Positions 42,686 to 57,200 of a DNA stretch of 64,000 nt are shown in pieces (the stretch's first letter is position 1; each line of letters begins with the position of its first letter). The notes under the pieces are model-generated. The model was not told the origin of the DNA, did no database searches, and saw only the letters and a program-made list of their open reading frames with translations. This DNA is from Prunella strophiata (taxonomy: Eukaryota > Chordata > Aves > Passeriformes > Prunellidae), in NCBI GenBank assembly GCA_036583965.1, contig JAZBQD010000014.1, forward strand, positions 52,023,626-52,087,625, in the 5' to 3' direction. The position numbers and the translations under genes were made by a program.

Positions 42686-44269
42686 GTGCACAGGTAGTAT
42701 CATTGCTTTAAGGCTTATAGACAAAGTTATAGGGGCACAAAAAAGCTCTGCAATTACTGGTAGCTGGCTAGACAGGAGATATTTGAATCTTTGCACAGGA
42801 GCTAGAGCAACTATATTATACCATCACTTTTCCACATGGTGATTTTTATTTCCCCCCTCCCACAAGAGGACTCCTCACTTCAAACCACAAATCATTACTA
42901 TTATTAGTGTTATTTCCACATCTTTTCCTGAAAGAAAAGAAACAAACAGAAAAGTCCTCTTTACACCTCTGTTTCAGTTTGGATGCATCTGGGTCACACA
43001 GTAAGAAAAGCAGAAGCAGCCTTTCTGCATAGGAACTATTGGTTGTTCTCAAGCTACCATTTCACTGTAGACTGTGGAAGTCTCAGCTCCACAGAATAAA
43101 CTTCCAGAAAGATAATTAAGAATCAGGTTGCCATATGATGTAATCATTAACCTCTCCTTACTATTGTTTTTGAAGATATAAAACAAAATGATGCCATTTT
43201 CCTATATTCTATAGAGAATAAGATGCTCAATCTCAAACTACTTAATTTCAGTATTTAAGTGTTTATTAAGGTCAAGGAAGCTTTTCACTGATGTGGAACT
43301 TCACCTGAAAGCAGCAGTTAAAAAAATTAGAAATGTGATCTTCTCACACACCTTTTTTTAAAAAAGACTTCTATATCTACACCTACATATTGTAGAGAAA
43401 TAGGAAGCACTTGAGATTCTTCTCACACTACATCAATTTCCACATCTTATCTTACTTCAGTTCATACCTGCTGTAGTAATGAAATCCAAGTAAAAAAATT
43501 AACATGTTTAAACTTACCAGTTAATAAATTCTTGATATATAGTCAGAATAGATTCATTTATTTTATCTGTTTAGAATGCAAAAAGCAGCATGTCAAATAC
43601 TGAACTCTCTCTCAGAATGTGAAAAAATATATTCTCCTTTTTATTGACTGCAAATATTAAATCTAAAGAACAGTTGGAAGGTAGAGCCTGCAATACCTGC
43701 TCTGATTAGTCAACAGATGTTCTATGGAGCCCAAACTTACTGAGTCCCTGAGTTCTGATTTTTACTGTTAACTCAAACAATAACAAAATAGAAACCTAAG
43801 CTTTCCCACCCCCGCCCCCAAACTGACTACAGCAACAGCAGCTCTCCAAAACCATCCCTCCTCTAATACTTCATTATATCTCCTCGAGGGAAAGATTCCT
43901 ATATCTGAGATAATTCGCACCTGCTTGTATGAGTCACCTGTTAGTACAGCTGCTTCTTAATGATAGTGCCTTGCAGCTGAGATAAGAGTAAATTCAACAA
44001 CTAAAGATCAAGAGGTGATTTGAGAGTATAATACATCAGTTTCTTCCACTGAAAAGAAAACTTATTTCCTTATTAAAAAAATCATTACATGATCCAACAG
44101 TTAAAATGAGGAAAGAAAAAACATTAGGACTAGAAATAAGATAAAGATATTTAATGTTGAATGGAACAAATAACTGCAAAACTTTGCTGGACTGTACTTG
44201 ATGTGCAGTGTAAAACTGTAGAGTACAGAGTCCAGACTTCAGGCCAGCAGACTTTAACTTCCTCAGGAA

Positions 44270-45670
44270 ACTGTCAGGTGTGATCTTCTGGCAGGTCTGA
44301 AAAGTAAAGGAGTTCAGGGAAGTTGGCAGGTCTGTCAGACAGCCTCCTACAAGTGCAAGAGCAGTCCTCAAGAATAGTGAGGAAGTCATCAAATTTATCA
44401 GAAAATCTGCATGGCTGAGCAGGGAACTTACAGCATAGAAAGATTAAAAAGCAATACACAGGAGGAGGATGGAGGGGCCAGGAACAGGAGTTTATAAACA
44501 AATCATGCCAGCCCACCCTGGTATTGCTCTAGAGTATAGTGATGGGGTCTGTAGTCAAGGATAGAGCAGGAGATGTCATTTACATTGGCTTTAGCTTCTG
44601 ACTCTGTCTCACACAGTATTCCTGTGTACAAGTCACAGCTTTACAATCTGCTGGTGAACAAATGGACAGGTAAAAATCCAGTCAGACTGTCTGGGAAGCA
44701 TCATGACTAAGGGGCCATACTCCCATCAGGAGGCTGGTTAAAAAGTTCACTACCACAAGGGTCTATTCTGGAGCTCATCCTCACCAGGGTTCACCAGGGA
44801 TCTGCTGGTTTCTGAGACAATGCAGTGCACTTTCACACCAAATTGGGGGAAACAGTGGATAGATACACTGCAGGAGAGGGCTGTCATATAAAAGGGCCTA
44901 TCCAGGTTTGAGGAACAGACTAAAAGGATCCTTATGAAGTTTAATAAGGGGAGAAGCAAATCCCTGCATTTAGGAAGGAAATGGTCCTTGCAACAATACA
45001 GGCTGGAAACTGCTGCATGGGGAGAGGCTCAGCAGAAAAGACTCCTGAAGATAGCAGCATGAGACAGCAGCAGCCCTGGCAGGAAAGGGGACAAGAAATA
45101 TCCTGGGCTGTAGCAACAAGAGCAGGACACAGAAGGGATTATCACTCTCCATTCATCACGGTGGATGATGATGCACACTGCAGTACTGTGCCAAGAGTTG
45201 GCTCCCCCGGTACAAGACAGAAATGGATAAACCACACTAAGTTCAGCAAAAGGCCACCAAAACGTTTGGGAGCTGAAGTCCTGTGAGGAGAAGTTGAAGG
45301 AGCTGGGGTTATTCAGCTTGAAACAGAGCAGGCTCAAGAGGAAGTAAACACCAGTCCTTCAGCATCAGGAGATACAGACAGACTTCCCAGCCATGAGGTG
45401 GCAGTGTGAAAGACACCAGACAAAAAGCTGAAAGAGTAAAGGTTCAGACTAGCATTAGGAGAAGCTTTTACACCGTAAGAAGACAGTCAGACAGTGCAAC
45501 ACACTGCCCAGGGAGTACCTCTCAGTTCTTGAGGGCTTTCAAGACCCAACCAGATAAAGACTTGAGCAAGTGGTCTGATCTCATAGCTGACCTTGAGCAG
45601 GAGCCTGGGTTATCCTCCTTACTGGTGACTGGACTGAGCTCTGAGTTAAGTGTCCTCTGTAGTTCATGAA
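44270..45670 (+). mobile_element. Long degenerate CR1 LINE fragment including reverse-transcriptase remnants
   Basis: Landmarks occur in CR1 order. GACTCTGTCTCACACAGTAT (about 44600) corresponds to the reverse-transcriptase FDTVSH region. GGGTCTATTCTGGAGCTCAT (about 44760) is the decayed LGPVL stretch. CAAATTGGGGGAAACAGTGG (about 44840) is where the catalytic YADD region should be, but the sequence is broken. ATGAAGTTTAATAAGGGGAG, GGAGCTGGGGTTATTCAGCT (about 45300) and ACTGCCCAGGGAGTACCTCT (about 45505) continue toward the 3' end. Multiple stops and indels disrupt it. The terminal ATTCTGTGA repeats are missing, so the 3' end is truncated or too diverged to see. Confidence 0.78.
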
Positions 45671-46671
45671 GAGATACAAGAACCTCCATTGTGCAATTCA
45701 CATCTAAATGAGCTAATCAACCTCTGCTGGAGACCTACTTGTCTCCAGTAACTGCAGAGATTAGATTAAAGTCACAGCCTCAATAATATTCAAATATATT
45801 TCTGTGTACCAAAGAAGCAGCAAATATTTGCCTTGATTCTCATTTAAATATAGAAGTTAAATGGAAGTAGGCATCATCTGACCTAATTTTAGTCCTTTGA
45901 TATGTCCTGACAGAGGAAAGTAAATATAACACAGTCACTGAAAACATGCAAGCACCTAAACCTATGCAGATTTTGTTGCTGCCTTAGAAATTGCAGCTGC
46001 ACAGTCAGATTTTGTGGTTACTTTCTCTAAGACTTCCTGTGCAGAAAAGAATGTATACACAATTTCATGTAATAAATCATAGAAATTGCAAAAGAGATTT
46101 ACAAAATATTGCTGAACCTTAAAAATCAAACACACATGGAAGATTTCATAGTAAATAAAGAGGCTTCCAATTGTATGGGCAAGAATAGCATGCTGTGACA
46201 GCACAAAAAAGGGAATTTGCATTGAATCAAGAAATTGGTTCGATGATTACTTAAAATATGCCTATATGCACACAGTGCAGGAATAGACCAGAGCTAAAAG
46301 TGAGGTCCCCTTCCTGTTGGTAAGAATGGTAACTGTCTCTGCAGCAGCCTCAGTGGCATTCCTCACTAGCAAAATGCCAAGGAACTTCTTGGCTTCTCAT
46401 GCATCCTGATTTTGATACTATAACATGGGCAGTAAACTAACACTAGGCACGTGTGCACCTCTCTCTGCTAAGGTCCAGTTCCCAGAGGTACATGGTGTTC
46501 TCCCAGGAGTGAGGGGCACCACTAGCCCTAAGACCACTAGGAATGTGAAAGATTACTTCCATGTCTTCCTTCTGTTTCTCATATACAGAAGCAGTGTCCT
46601 ACTGAGAATGACAGTCTCCACCAGACAGAAAACTCGAGATATTTTTGCAACATGCTCTCTATGTATTTGCC

Positions 46672-46698
46672 AAAAAAAAAAAAAAAAAAAAAAAAAAA
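46672..46698. repeat. A27 homopolymer
   Basis: A plain A run after GTATTTGCC, followed by TAAAAATATTCC. The lysine-rich and phenylalanine-rich frames across it are artefacts of this run. Confidence 0.95.
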
Positions 46699-48894
46699 TA
46701 AAAATATTCCACCAACTACATAAAAAGGTCAATTTCACTGCAAAGGGATGAAAAACCATATCTGTATTTCTGCCCTTTCCTCATCATTTTGAAGATGTTC
46801 TTTGTAAAAAATGTCTATCTCATATAATCAAATTTCTTTTTCTTAAATACTGTTACATTAAAATGCTCATGAAAAAATTTATTCATTTTCATGCACATTT
46901 ACCTCTTCCTCCAGAATACACAGTGTCAGATTTATTTTGCTTTCCAACATCATCACATACAGCTACCATTCCAGCAGAAAGTGCCACTTCAGCTCTAGCC
47001 TCCTCAGCATGATGAGCCTTCCCTTGTGCTGTATGTCCTAGACCACAACAAATGCTCTTTGGCTAAGCCATTGTAAAAATAATTGGTCTGATTGCTAAAC
47101 ATTTCTGCTGGTAAGAAAGAGCATTTACTTGTTATCATGCTTACCATCCTATAAAGCAAGAATAATCTCATTAAGATATAATGTTCCCTTTGCCCATTGT
47201 CCATCTTTCAAGAATGATAGAATTCCGTATCGACAAAATGGTGTCAATTTTTTCTAAAGGAAAATATTTCAAAATACATACTTTAATAAATCCTCAGTTT
47301 TTGTAACTAGAAATCAGACTTCTATAATTTCTTTAATAAAGCAACATACTAACTAACCTACAAATAAATCAAATAAATTACCATTTTTAATTAAGCATAA
47401 CAAACAATTAAACAGATGACATTTAAAACTAATTTTCTCTACTGGAGAGAACATGATTTAAATCGGTGCTGAGCCTAGCACTCTCCTTGTGGATATTCCT
47501 TCAAATGCAGTGACATTCAAAATCATCATAACATTTTCAGAGACAAGTCTATTTCCATTTTCCAGTATTTGAAGTTTCACTTTTAAGCCAGGTTTTTTCA
47601 ATTACCAAACTTCCGTATAAATGCTTCATGTCTTAAAGTTTCTGCTCAGCTCCATAGTATGTAATTGCAGAACAGCTGCACAAGTCATACCAACCACTGA
47701 TAAAAAGGCATTACAAACTTCTAAGCAAATCATATTTATAATGCATAATATTAAAGGCCAAAGAAAATCAGTAGTACTTCAAGGGAAACTTTGGAAAATA
47801 GGGCAAGAGCATCTTGGGAAAGTGGTAAATACTGTGCAGCAGTGAAAAGATGCAGCTGTCTAAAACAGAACTCCCGTACAGCACACTGAAAAGAGAATTA
47901 CCTTACTTTTGGCTGTACTTTGTCTCCTAAATTAAAGCATTATCTACAGTTAACTGCTTCAAGGACTGAGTCAAAAACTCTTAGGAGTCCAGTCCAGGAA
48001 ATAGTAGGCACTTGCACTGGTTACCTGATGCCATGCACATGGGTCCTCTCCCAGACACATATTTCAATACAGGAAAGATTTGCCCCTCTGAGCTATTTCA
48101 GGTGATCCAGAAACCACAAAAGAAATGGCCCTATTTCCTACTCTGAAAGTGTTCTGTAATTCTTCATTTGTAATGATGTAAGTAAAGAGTGAGTCTGTAG
48201 GAAGCAGTGGATTAAGGCTCTGTAAAGGCAGTCAGCAAGGAAATATAGCAGGTGCACATTTCACTTGCAAGCTTTGCTTAACAATTGTCATCACATGTAT
48301 ACACGCTTTTGCAAAGCATCAAATGGTAAAAAAAATGGTAAAAGCAAAGATGTTTTATATTCACTAAAAAGTGACAGACAAGTTTCTAGAAAGTGCAAAA
48401 TACAACTGAACATTTCACCCAAATCAATTTTAAGAAAAATCAGAAGCCCAAAATGATACCATGAATTTAATTATTTTTCTGTTGCCTGAAAGCACTAAAT
48501 GTAGTATGGTATCTTCCTGCTTGGACTGTATGTGTGACTCCCATCAGCATAAATAAGTGCTGTGTATGTGAATTGAGGGTAGAAAAGCCTGCCTCTGTAT
48601 GTGCCTTTATGCCTTCTGGAGTGTGAGAAGGTAGCAGTAAATTTGCTCTAGGATGAAAGAGGTGGGAAGCTGAAGTGGCCATTTCTGTAGTTAGCATATC
48701 ACTATTGAAAAGGTAGTTGGAGAAACCTGTTTGTGACATATATTACATCCATCAGTTTAAGACTATAGCTAGTCTGTTTTATATTGACATATAGAAAAAT
48801 ATCTATTAAAAAATACAAAAATAATAAGTTGTTAAAACATTTGAATTATGACATAAATAATTCTTTCTGCTTGGGAAAAAGCCTCAGGGGAACA

Positions 48895-49010
48895 GTTCTA
48901 CAGACAAGTCCCTGCAAGGGAAATGCTTCCAGGGAATGCCTCCCTAGACAAATCTCCTGCAAAGCAGAATGCCTCTGGCAAAATGCTTTTGGTAAAATGC
49001 TTCTGAAAGG
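48895..49010. repeat. Degenerate short tandem repeat around AATGCNTC
   Basis: Several imperfect copies of a unit near 15-16 bases recur: AAATGCTTCCAGG, GAATGCCTCCC, GAATGCCTCTGG, AAATGCTTTTGG, AAATGCTTCTG. The spacing is irregular. Confidence 0.55.
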
Positions 49011-52000
49011 TGATGACTCTCTTGACAAAACCTGTGCTCTCTCTCTCAGAGTGCCCAAAGCCAGGCTTTCATCACAGCAAGGTGCAGCCCAGCAGTGGGA
49101 TGAGCTCACTGTCTCTAACCAATGAAAATAAAAACTGGAAGCCAATTACTGCCTGTATCCCAATGATTATAAAGCCAGAGATTTCCATAATCACAGTTAT
49201 TACAAATATTTATACTCTGATTAGGTAATAGTGACAAATAACTGTCAGAACTAAGGGATTTATGTGTGATAGAGCTACTGAGAAATAATCATACCGGAGT
49301 TATGCAAATTACCCCTCATCAACCAATCTTACTGTAAGGATTTGCATATGTGATTACAAATGTGAAGTAATATACATGTAACTCTGAGCTCTGCGTGCCT
49401 GAGAGACAGCTCCTTCTGAGGAGTGTATAGTTATCTGAAAAATCCTGACATTACACTAGTACTGAAATTTGGTCTTGTTTTTCACATTCATTGTGTTATC
49501 AGATACAAGTAGATCTGTTAAGAAATTCTTGTGCCCCAGAAATCTTAAATCATATACTCACAATAAAAAATGGCTTACTGTAGTTCCCCTCTTCCTCACT
49601 AATCTATTTAATCTCTCACTATCCTCTTGCTGCAGCTACATCTCTTGAGGACAGCATTTTCAGTCCCTGTGAGTGCTACCTAAGAGTGAAAAAGCAAAAA
49701 GTAGGAAGTGACTGTATTTACTAGAGTATAGAATAAGGAGATCAGAGCACACAGATAATCATGCTGTACAGATATTCAGAAAATGTGATTGTTTTAAAAT
49801 AGATTGATCATGTTCTAAGCATACTGCCTTAAGTAAAATTAGTAGCTTTTTGTATTTAACCCTTTAGGGCTAGAAAATTGACAACTTTCTAGCTATAGGA
49901 TCAATTTCCTCTATTTCAGATTCCTTTTCTCTTAACAATGGTCACTATGATATAAAGAGCTTTGCAACACTAGCTTTTTAGCATTGCAGTAAAAGGCAGG
50001 GTGGGGAAAGGAGTACAACTTTACAAAAGATTAGGTTTTTTCACAACTTTTCTACCTGAAATGCTTGTATATCTGTTTAATGATCAATCTAAATATATTT
50101 GATACATAGAATTTTCTGCACATAATATTGAAAATGTTAATACATGCTGACAGCAGGGAATATCTGGTCACATCAAAGTTTAGACCTGAGGCCAGGTCCT
50201 GTTTCCCAAATCCTGCCAGAATGCAAATGTACAAATTCCCCTTATATTTCCAACAGCAATCCAGTCCTCCAACTTGCATGCATAATCCTTTAAGTATTTT
50301 TCTCCTTGTCTAAAGTTTTCTTTGGCACTTGAAGTATGTCTTCCATAAGAATATAACTATCATGAAATAGTTTGTTATTATCTCTAATGACCTTGTTTGG
50401 GAAAACTGCATTTATTCTCATAGTGCAAGGAACTTTGATTCATAACATCAGCTTTTACAACACTCATATCTCCTAATGCCACTCCAAAGTATGTTATTCT
50501 TACATGGTCATTGTCTGTTTGCTTTTCTGTATATATTGTGCCGTTCTTTTCTGTTGTCAGTGAATAAATACAAGGAAGAAATTATATACACAGAGATCTT
50601 TGCAAATAGGAGTGTCATTGCCAACACTTTAAGGTAATTACAAAAAAACCCTAAGGAAGGTGCTTTGCAATACTAAAGACAATGAATACAGCATTTTCAG
50701 ACACATGCTTATTCAAATAGTTTATAACTAGGTGCTATCAGAGCTGGGTGGGAAAAGGACTCTCTACCCCAACAATAATTTCAAGTATTTCAAAATATTT
50801 TCTGTTCAGCATGAGGATGGAAATACAACATGTCCAGCTTTTCCACCAAAAATAAAACAAATCTATATTTTAACCTAGGAGATGTTTCTAAAAGGTGTAA
50901 AATCAAAATCTATCTAGGAACCAAAAAGTATTCAGTTTGGATTTGAAGCTATCTGGGAGTTATATGTGTTTATAAGCACAGAAACTACTTAATCAATCTG
51001 GAAATCTTTCCAGATTAGAGTTTTAGTAAAACTATACACTTGCATTAAAAAATTTGTTTCAACTAGTTATAATTTTCAAAGAAAAAAGGAAATGTTCATC
51101 ATAGAATTCCAGGCAAGGAGTAGTTGCTAGTATCCAAATGTTGATGTAGTACTCATTTTACCCCATTTTCTCTTTGTGGAGTTTTTTATGATTATTTTGT
51201 AACAAGTGAATCATTTGTCAATCAAAATAAAATTACAGTCAGTTTCAGACTGTGGTGCTCACTCAAACCAGATATCTAATTATATGTAGTCAAAGTTATG
51301 ACTCATCAACTAATGAGATATCCCCTTTTGATTTTTTCAGAAAGGAATAGAGCTTACCTCACTTGAGAAACCTTTTTCCCATTTTGAGCATTAGACCATA
51401 GTAATCATGTGATCAAAAGTAATTTATTAAAAGGGTCTATTCCATATGTATTGTATAAACTTACCTACATAATATCCTATTAGGAAGTTGTGAGTTTTTA
51501 TATAACTACTGGAAAAAAATTCAAAAAATTACTTACAGAATTGCTCTTTCATTCATTTCTTACATTCAAAAGAAATAAAAACTGTCATTTTCTCCTTGAC
51601 AAAGGCTACCTTGTACACATAGCAAAGCTGTTTCTCACAAGACTGAAAAAGTTACAATTCCTATGCCTACACACCAAAAAAATAGTGGGGTTAACATCAA
51701 GATGCCATGGTTTCTGGGCATCAACAGTTCCTGAAAACAGATTTTAGTTCAGAATTTAGTTTATTTTTCCAATCATTATAAATTATAGGAAAATTTCCAG
51801 GAATACATGAGGGTTGCTGTATTTTTCTTTTTAAAGAAAAGCTTTAAGCCTTTAAAATTAAGCATCTAGAATACTAATGCATAGCTAATATTCTGAATCT
51901 ACTTCTTTACACTGATTTATTTTAATCTGCTCCTTTTTTGTTACAGAATGTAAGCCCACCCCCAGAATGACTAATTTAGGCCCTGGTGTACATACATTCC

Positions 52001-52337
52001 TAGCACCTGCTGAACTCAAGTGTAATCAGTGTGACTAGGTTCAAACACACCTTGTACATGAAGGTGGGTGCCCTTGCCACCCAGCACCAGGGCACTGACA
52101 AAGAGGAGAGCTGGAGTCAGTAGGCTCTCTAGGAGGGTGCAGCTCAGGAAGGTAGTTTGGCTCCTGGAAACCTATCTTCATTTGGCTTGACATTAGATTG
52201 GTGAAAAATTACACAAAAACAAATGCAGCATCATCTAACTCCTCCCAATTAGAGTCAAGTTGCCTTTGCTTCATGAAACTGGCACTCCCCATTGCACAAA
52301 GGATCACACTCTAATGTGCTGAAATGTCTTTGCCCCA

Positions 52338-52548
52338 TAGAATCATAGAATTACTTATGTTGGAAAATACCCTATAAGGATCACAAATTCCAATTGTTAA
52401 CCCAGCACTTGCCAAGTCCAGCAATAAAATCATATCCCTAAGCACAACATCTACACGTCTTGTGAATAACTCCAGGGATGGTGACTCAACCACTTCCCTG
52501 GCAGCCTGTTCCAATGCTTGACAACCATGCCAGAGGTTTGGCAACCAC
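52338..52548 (-). mobile_element. CR1 LINE 3' fragment, comparatively well preserved
   Basis: The + strand shows a reversed CR1 tail: ATAGAATCATAGAATTACTT, then ATGTTGGAAAATACCCTATA, ATCCCTAAGCACAACATCTA, CCAGGGATGGTGACTCAACC, ACTTCCCTGGCAGCCTGTTC and CAATGCTTGACAACC. Similarity to the family stops abruptly near 52548, the 5' truncation point. The long undamaged blocks suggest it is younger than the other CR1 copies here. Confidence 0.9.
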
Positions 52549-54217
52549 TAAAGATGAAGAAAATGTGTGGACAGTTCTAATCAGGTTAAGAAGAGACTTG
52601 TGGTGCCCCATCTTTCATGCTTGTAATCCCATCAGGTCCCATCTCCAGGAAAGAGTGAAACAAACTGGGCTATTTCAGAAGTTAATTTTTCACAATCTCT
52701 GCTGCCTAAAGTTCTCTCTGTTCTCTGCCTGCCTCCTTTGCAGCAGACTCTTACCAGGGCAGTGGTGTTTAGTACTCCCAGCATCATGGGATGGACAAGA
52801 AAGCAGGAAAACAGCTACATTCCTGGAAGAGATTTCCCAGCATTTGGGGCTTTCCCTTCAAAGTACTTGTGAAATGTTCATTACTCCTTCGTTAGCTTTC
52901 TGCTGCAGGAGCAGCACTAGTGCTAGGAGGAAAATTTATGAGTCCTTCTGCATAAAATTAAATCAATGTGCCCTGAGATTGGGCACACAGTCTGGCTGGG
53001 GATGACCCAATCAGTCTTACACAGACTTGACTTTCGAGGTAACAAAAGAGCTAACAAAGAGGGCTAAAGACTCCAAACCTGACATGTCAGCTAGAAACTA
53101 CTCTGTTTGGTAAGTCCTCAAAATCAGTAATAGTCTAAATGCTTACTCTCTTCTTCTTTTTTTAGCAATCTGTTATGCTTCTTTACAAAAAACACTCTTC
53201 CAAACCTCTTTTGGTATCACTGATGTTTTTGAGGAATAACACCTAAGAAAGACCTCACAAAGTATGTTAGTTGCAATCAGTACTTCCTAAGTGAAAACTT
53301 TTATGGCTTTGAACTCAGGAACAGAAGGTTCATGTGACAGCTCAGCTTGATTTGTAATTAATAAATCCACAGGTCACTCAGCAAGAGTTCCTACTGCAAA
53401 GGATTGTTCTTTCATATATTAGGACAGGACCTGACTCCAGCAAGGTTGAGGCTGGTGGCCAGCTAATTTGGGTAGCACATGATGCTGAGCATCTGCTCTG
53501 AAACAGATGCTAAAGCTTTCTAAAGCTAGACACACTCCTCTGTCTAGAGGTCCTAGTAGATGGTGCAAATGCAAACAGCAGGGGCATACTGGTCCTATTT
53601 ATATCTATTCCACATATCTCAAGATCATAATTCCATCAAAACACTAAGGATCTGTATCAAAGACATTCATATATGTGTTCCACTTCGGACAAGGAGTCTG
53701 ATTTGTGGAAGCCTGTTCACCACAATGGGACAGCTGACTACTCAGAAACTCTGCAAAACAGGCCAAGAAGAATAAACACTGGTCAAGATGAATCCTTCAG
53801 TCATGCATGCTCTAAGACTGTCTTCACCCAAAATAATTAAAAAACCTGAAAAGGCTTCAAGTCTGCTGACCCTAGCTATCTCTGTGAGCTTTGTGGCAAA
53901 AAATTCAGAAATCTTCTGGCAGCTTGTCTACCAAATCTTCATTTTGGCAGGAAATTTGTTTACAAGGCAGAGATAATACCCTTCAGTCATTTTTTTCTCA
54001 ATAACTTCTAACTTACTCTGCTGAAATTTTAATCATAAGCTATGACAATGTCTAAAAATCCAGTTAGAAAAAATAACTCAATGGGCAGCATAATAAGGAT
54101 GAATCTTATTCAAACTAATTCACATTAAGACATCAAAAATGAAAATTATTTTACTATAGTTTTTATTAAAAATTATATCTATTCAGTCTAAAGACAAAGA
54201 GCTTAGATATTTTTGTG

Positions 54218-54246
54218 TAGATAGATAGACAGATAGATAAATAAAT
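54218..54246. repeat. (TAGA)n/(TAAA)n imperfect microsatellite
   Basis: TAGATAGATAGACAGATAGA is followed by TAAATAAATG. Confidence 0.9.
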
Positions 54247-57200
54247 GCAAGTCCTGGGGATAAAGGAGACCTAAGGAACACATACACACACTTTTAATCC
54301 TTGAGTGTTGAGACACTATTTTTAATGTTATATTTTGCCTACTTTTCTCATAATTTTTTCATTTGATCTTAAATGACCTGCCAGAACAGGGGCCAACTAT
54401 CAATTCTGTGTTGTAGACATCTAAAAAATGAACTGAAAAGACCAAAGTTACTTCACATACACTAATTAGCTATCACAAGTGAAGAATTCTGAGTCACTAC
54501 AGACAGCAGCCAGTTTTGAACTTGGAGGTGAAAGTGCACATACTACAAAGCTCAAAAATGTCAGGGAGTTATATTAACATCTGACTCTCCATTGAAATAG
54601 GTTACGTCTGGTGTTGAGGAATAGAAGAAATCATTGCCCTCTGGTGGCCAAAATGGCATTTTTAAAGCATCAAAATTTAAGCAGGGTATATAGGGACAAT
54701 AATTCACTATCCCATAAGTACAATGAAAAATCTTAAAGGATGCTGATTTTATTGATCTTGATATAAATGGAGAATAGTATGGTCCGGTCTTTCGTCGTTT
54801 CAGGATAGAGGCTCTTATCAAATCCTTAATCTAGATGCAGCCTTTCTCCCCTTACCAGAGTTTTCTCTAGTTCAAATTCAACTTATATGAACATAAACCT
54901 ATGAAATGTACTACCTTTCCTAATTCAGTGTCAGAAGCAAAGCTCATTTTCAGCACCTAATCACCTCTATCAACAACAGTTTAAACATAGGATTTAAACA
55001 TAGCAAGGCACTATTATATCTGTGTCTGAGAATGCTTTCTTTCCTAGACAGCCCTACAGATGGATGTGAAGTACAAACTCAAGCAACACAGCCAATGTAA
55101 CAGTGATCCTTGTACTGGGAACAACCATGCAGGCCTCCTGCAGTTCACCCACAGGCAAGGGCCAATTACTTTGCTGGTGCCTGGGATGCTGGGGTGAGAA
55201 GAGGGAATTGTTTTGCTACAGGAAGAGAGAAATATAACTCCTTCACTCTGCTGAGGGCATATGCACACACTGTCCTTGTGCCATATGAGTGGGTTCAGAA
55301 AGGACACTGCCTTCTGTCGCACAGAGTGCCCACGTGTGCTCTGCCTTTGTGTTAGCAAAGACTGGCACGCAGCACAGCACACTACTGACCACCATCTCAT
55401 ACACCAGAAGGCTTCAACCAATCTTTAACAGGAGCTCTGTGATCTTCACCAAGCATCTGTTGGCGTCATGGTTGCTCATCATTTGACAGCAAGAGAGACC
55501 CTTTAGGTTGCCTCCTTGTTAAAAGTCACAACTGTTCTGTAGACACAGCAAAGGAGAGGAATGATCTGAACCTCTCACTTCTCTCACAGCCCACCTGAAC
55601 AGGTCCCACTGCAGCTGAGTGCATCTCTAGGGGTCAGTGCAGAAAGTGGGGGCTTCCAACCACCCTTTTATGTCCTCAGTTGTTCTAAGCACCACTCCTG
55701 CACCTAGAAAACTCCCAGGGAATCTGTATCCAAGAGTAAGTTTAGCAATACACATTCATTTTATCCATGGTAAATTTAAAAGTCTCCTGTTTACAGGCTG
55801 GTTTAGCCCACCAGTTTTCTCGGGAATTAATACTTTCATTTCATTACTTTTTCTTTTAAGTTCATTCCATCATTGTAATTACAGATTTTTATCACCATTT
55901 TAAGCAAAGAATAGAAATGGCAGCTGAGCAAAAACATTTTACAAGAAAGGGGGATAAATGAAAACAAAATGAGAATCCTAGCCAAAACAGAGCCAATACA
56001 GAAAATGGATCATCTAGGAAGCTGCCTATGTTAGAAAGGAGTCAAATTAAGCAAGAAAGAGTAAAGGTTATGGTCTTTCCAATCCATCGGGTGGCTTTAT
56101 TGAGTTCTTAAAGGAGATAGAAACAGGATAGAGAACTCCTTCCTAAAAGAAAGGATAAGATCTTTATTCTCCAGTCTTAATGCTTATTCACATAAGTAGT
56201 TATTTATGTCAAAGACGCTTTTTGTGTTGCACAACTGACTTCTGTGTTCACACCACTTGTAAGCTAAAGCTGCTCTTACTACCTATTTAAATATGGTTTT
56301 ATTAACTAAGCCACTCTTGTACCAAACCTACCCTTTTTCTCTAAGCCAAAGTATCAAAGTATTACACTTCATATACTGCACCAATTAGAGATATGAGGTA
56401 TGGGTCTGTGGTTTGTTTTTTGCCCAAGTGCTCTAAAAACAGAGTGACATACTTAAATTGAATCGCAATTTCTGTGAATGTAATTAACTTTTGAAAGAAC
56501 AATTACAAAGGCTAACAACAAACACAGAATGACAGAATCAGATAAATTTTATGAATATTATATTGCCTACAACAAATGAATAATCTTTTTTCCAAGTATA
56601 TCCTGAACTATAACAATTGTCATCTCGTGCTATTCATTTCATTAGAGAATGATAAGCTTATTGCACTTTGGAAAGCACTTTTTAATTTTACAGCTAAACA
56701 ACTTAGATGGTTTTCTTCTGTCAGTCTCAGCAATCAAATATGCTTTAGTCTGGCTATGCCAACAAAGTCTTAAGTGCAAACAACGTTCCTATTGATTGCA
56801 GTGCATAAAAATAGTAATCAAGCACTTTAGGATGAGATTCAGTATCTGGGGTTTCTGGAATATTGACATTGGAGTAGATGTTATGGAATGGTTGTGAAAT
56901 CACTAGCATTTTTATAAACACCAATGCAGTTTTTAAAATTATAATTATTTCCCCTAATTTTCATGAAATTAAGAAGTGAATGAACAACTATTTTAAATTT
57001 AAGGGGGTCATGCTAAAACATAAACATGTATCTTCCAAAAATGGGAGCAGTGTCTCTTTTTTAAATGTTACCCACAGCAAATATACATAGAGGTCATTTT
57101 TGGAAACACTATCTTTTATTTTTGTTCCCAAATACAGTTATTTTTAAATATAAATATAGTTATTTTTGAAATATTTTCTGCAAGCTTATAAGTAATTGCA

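Noticed and set aside
52478..53005. 175-codon + strand frame
   Set aside because: It begins inside an antisense CR1 tail and continues into unrelated sequence; not a plausible gene.
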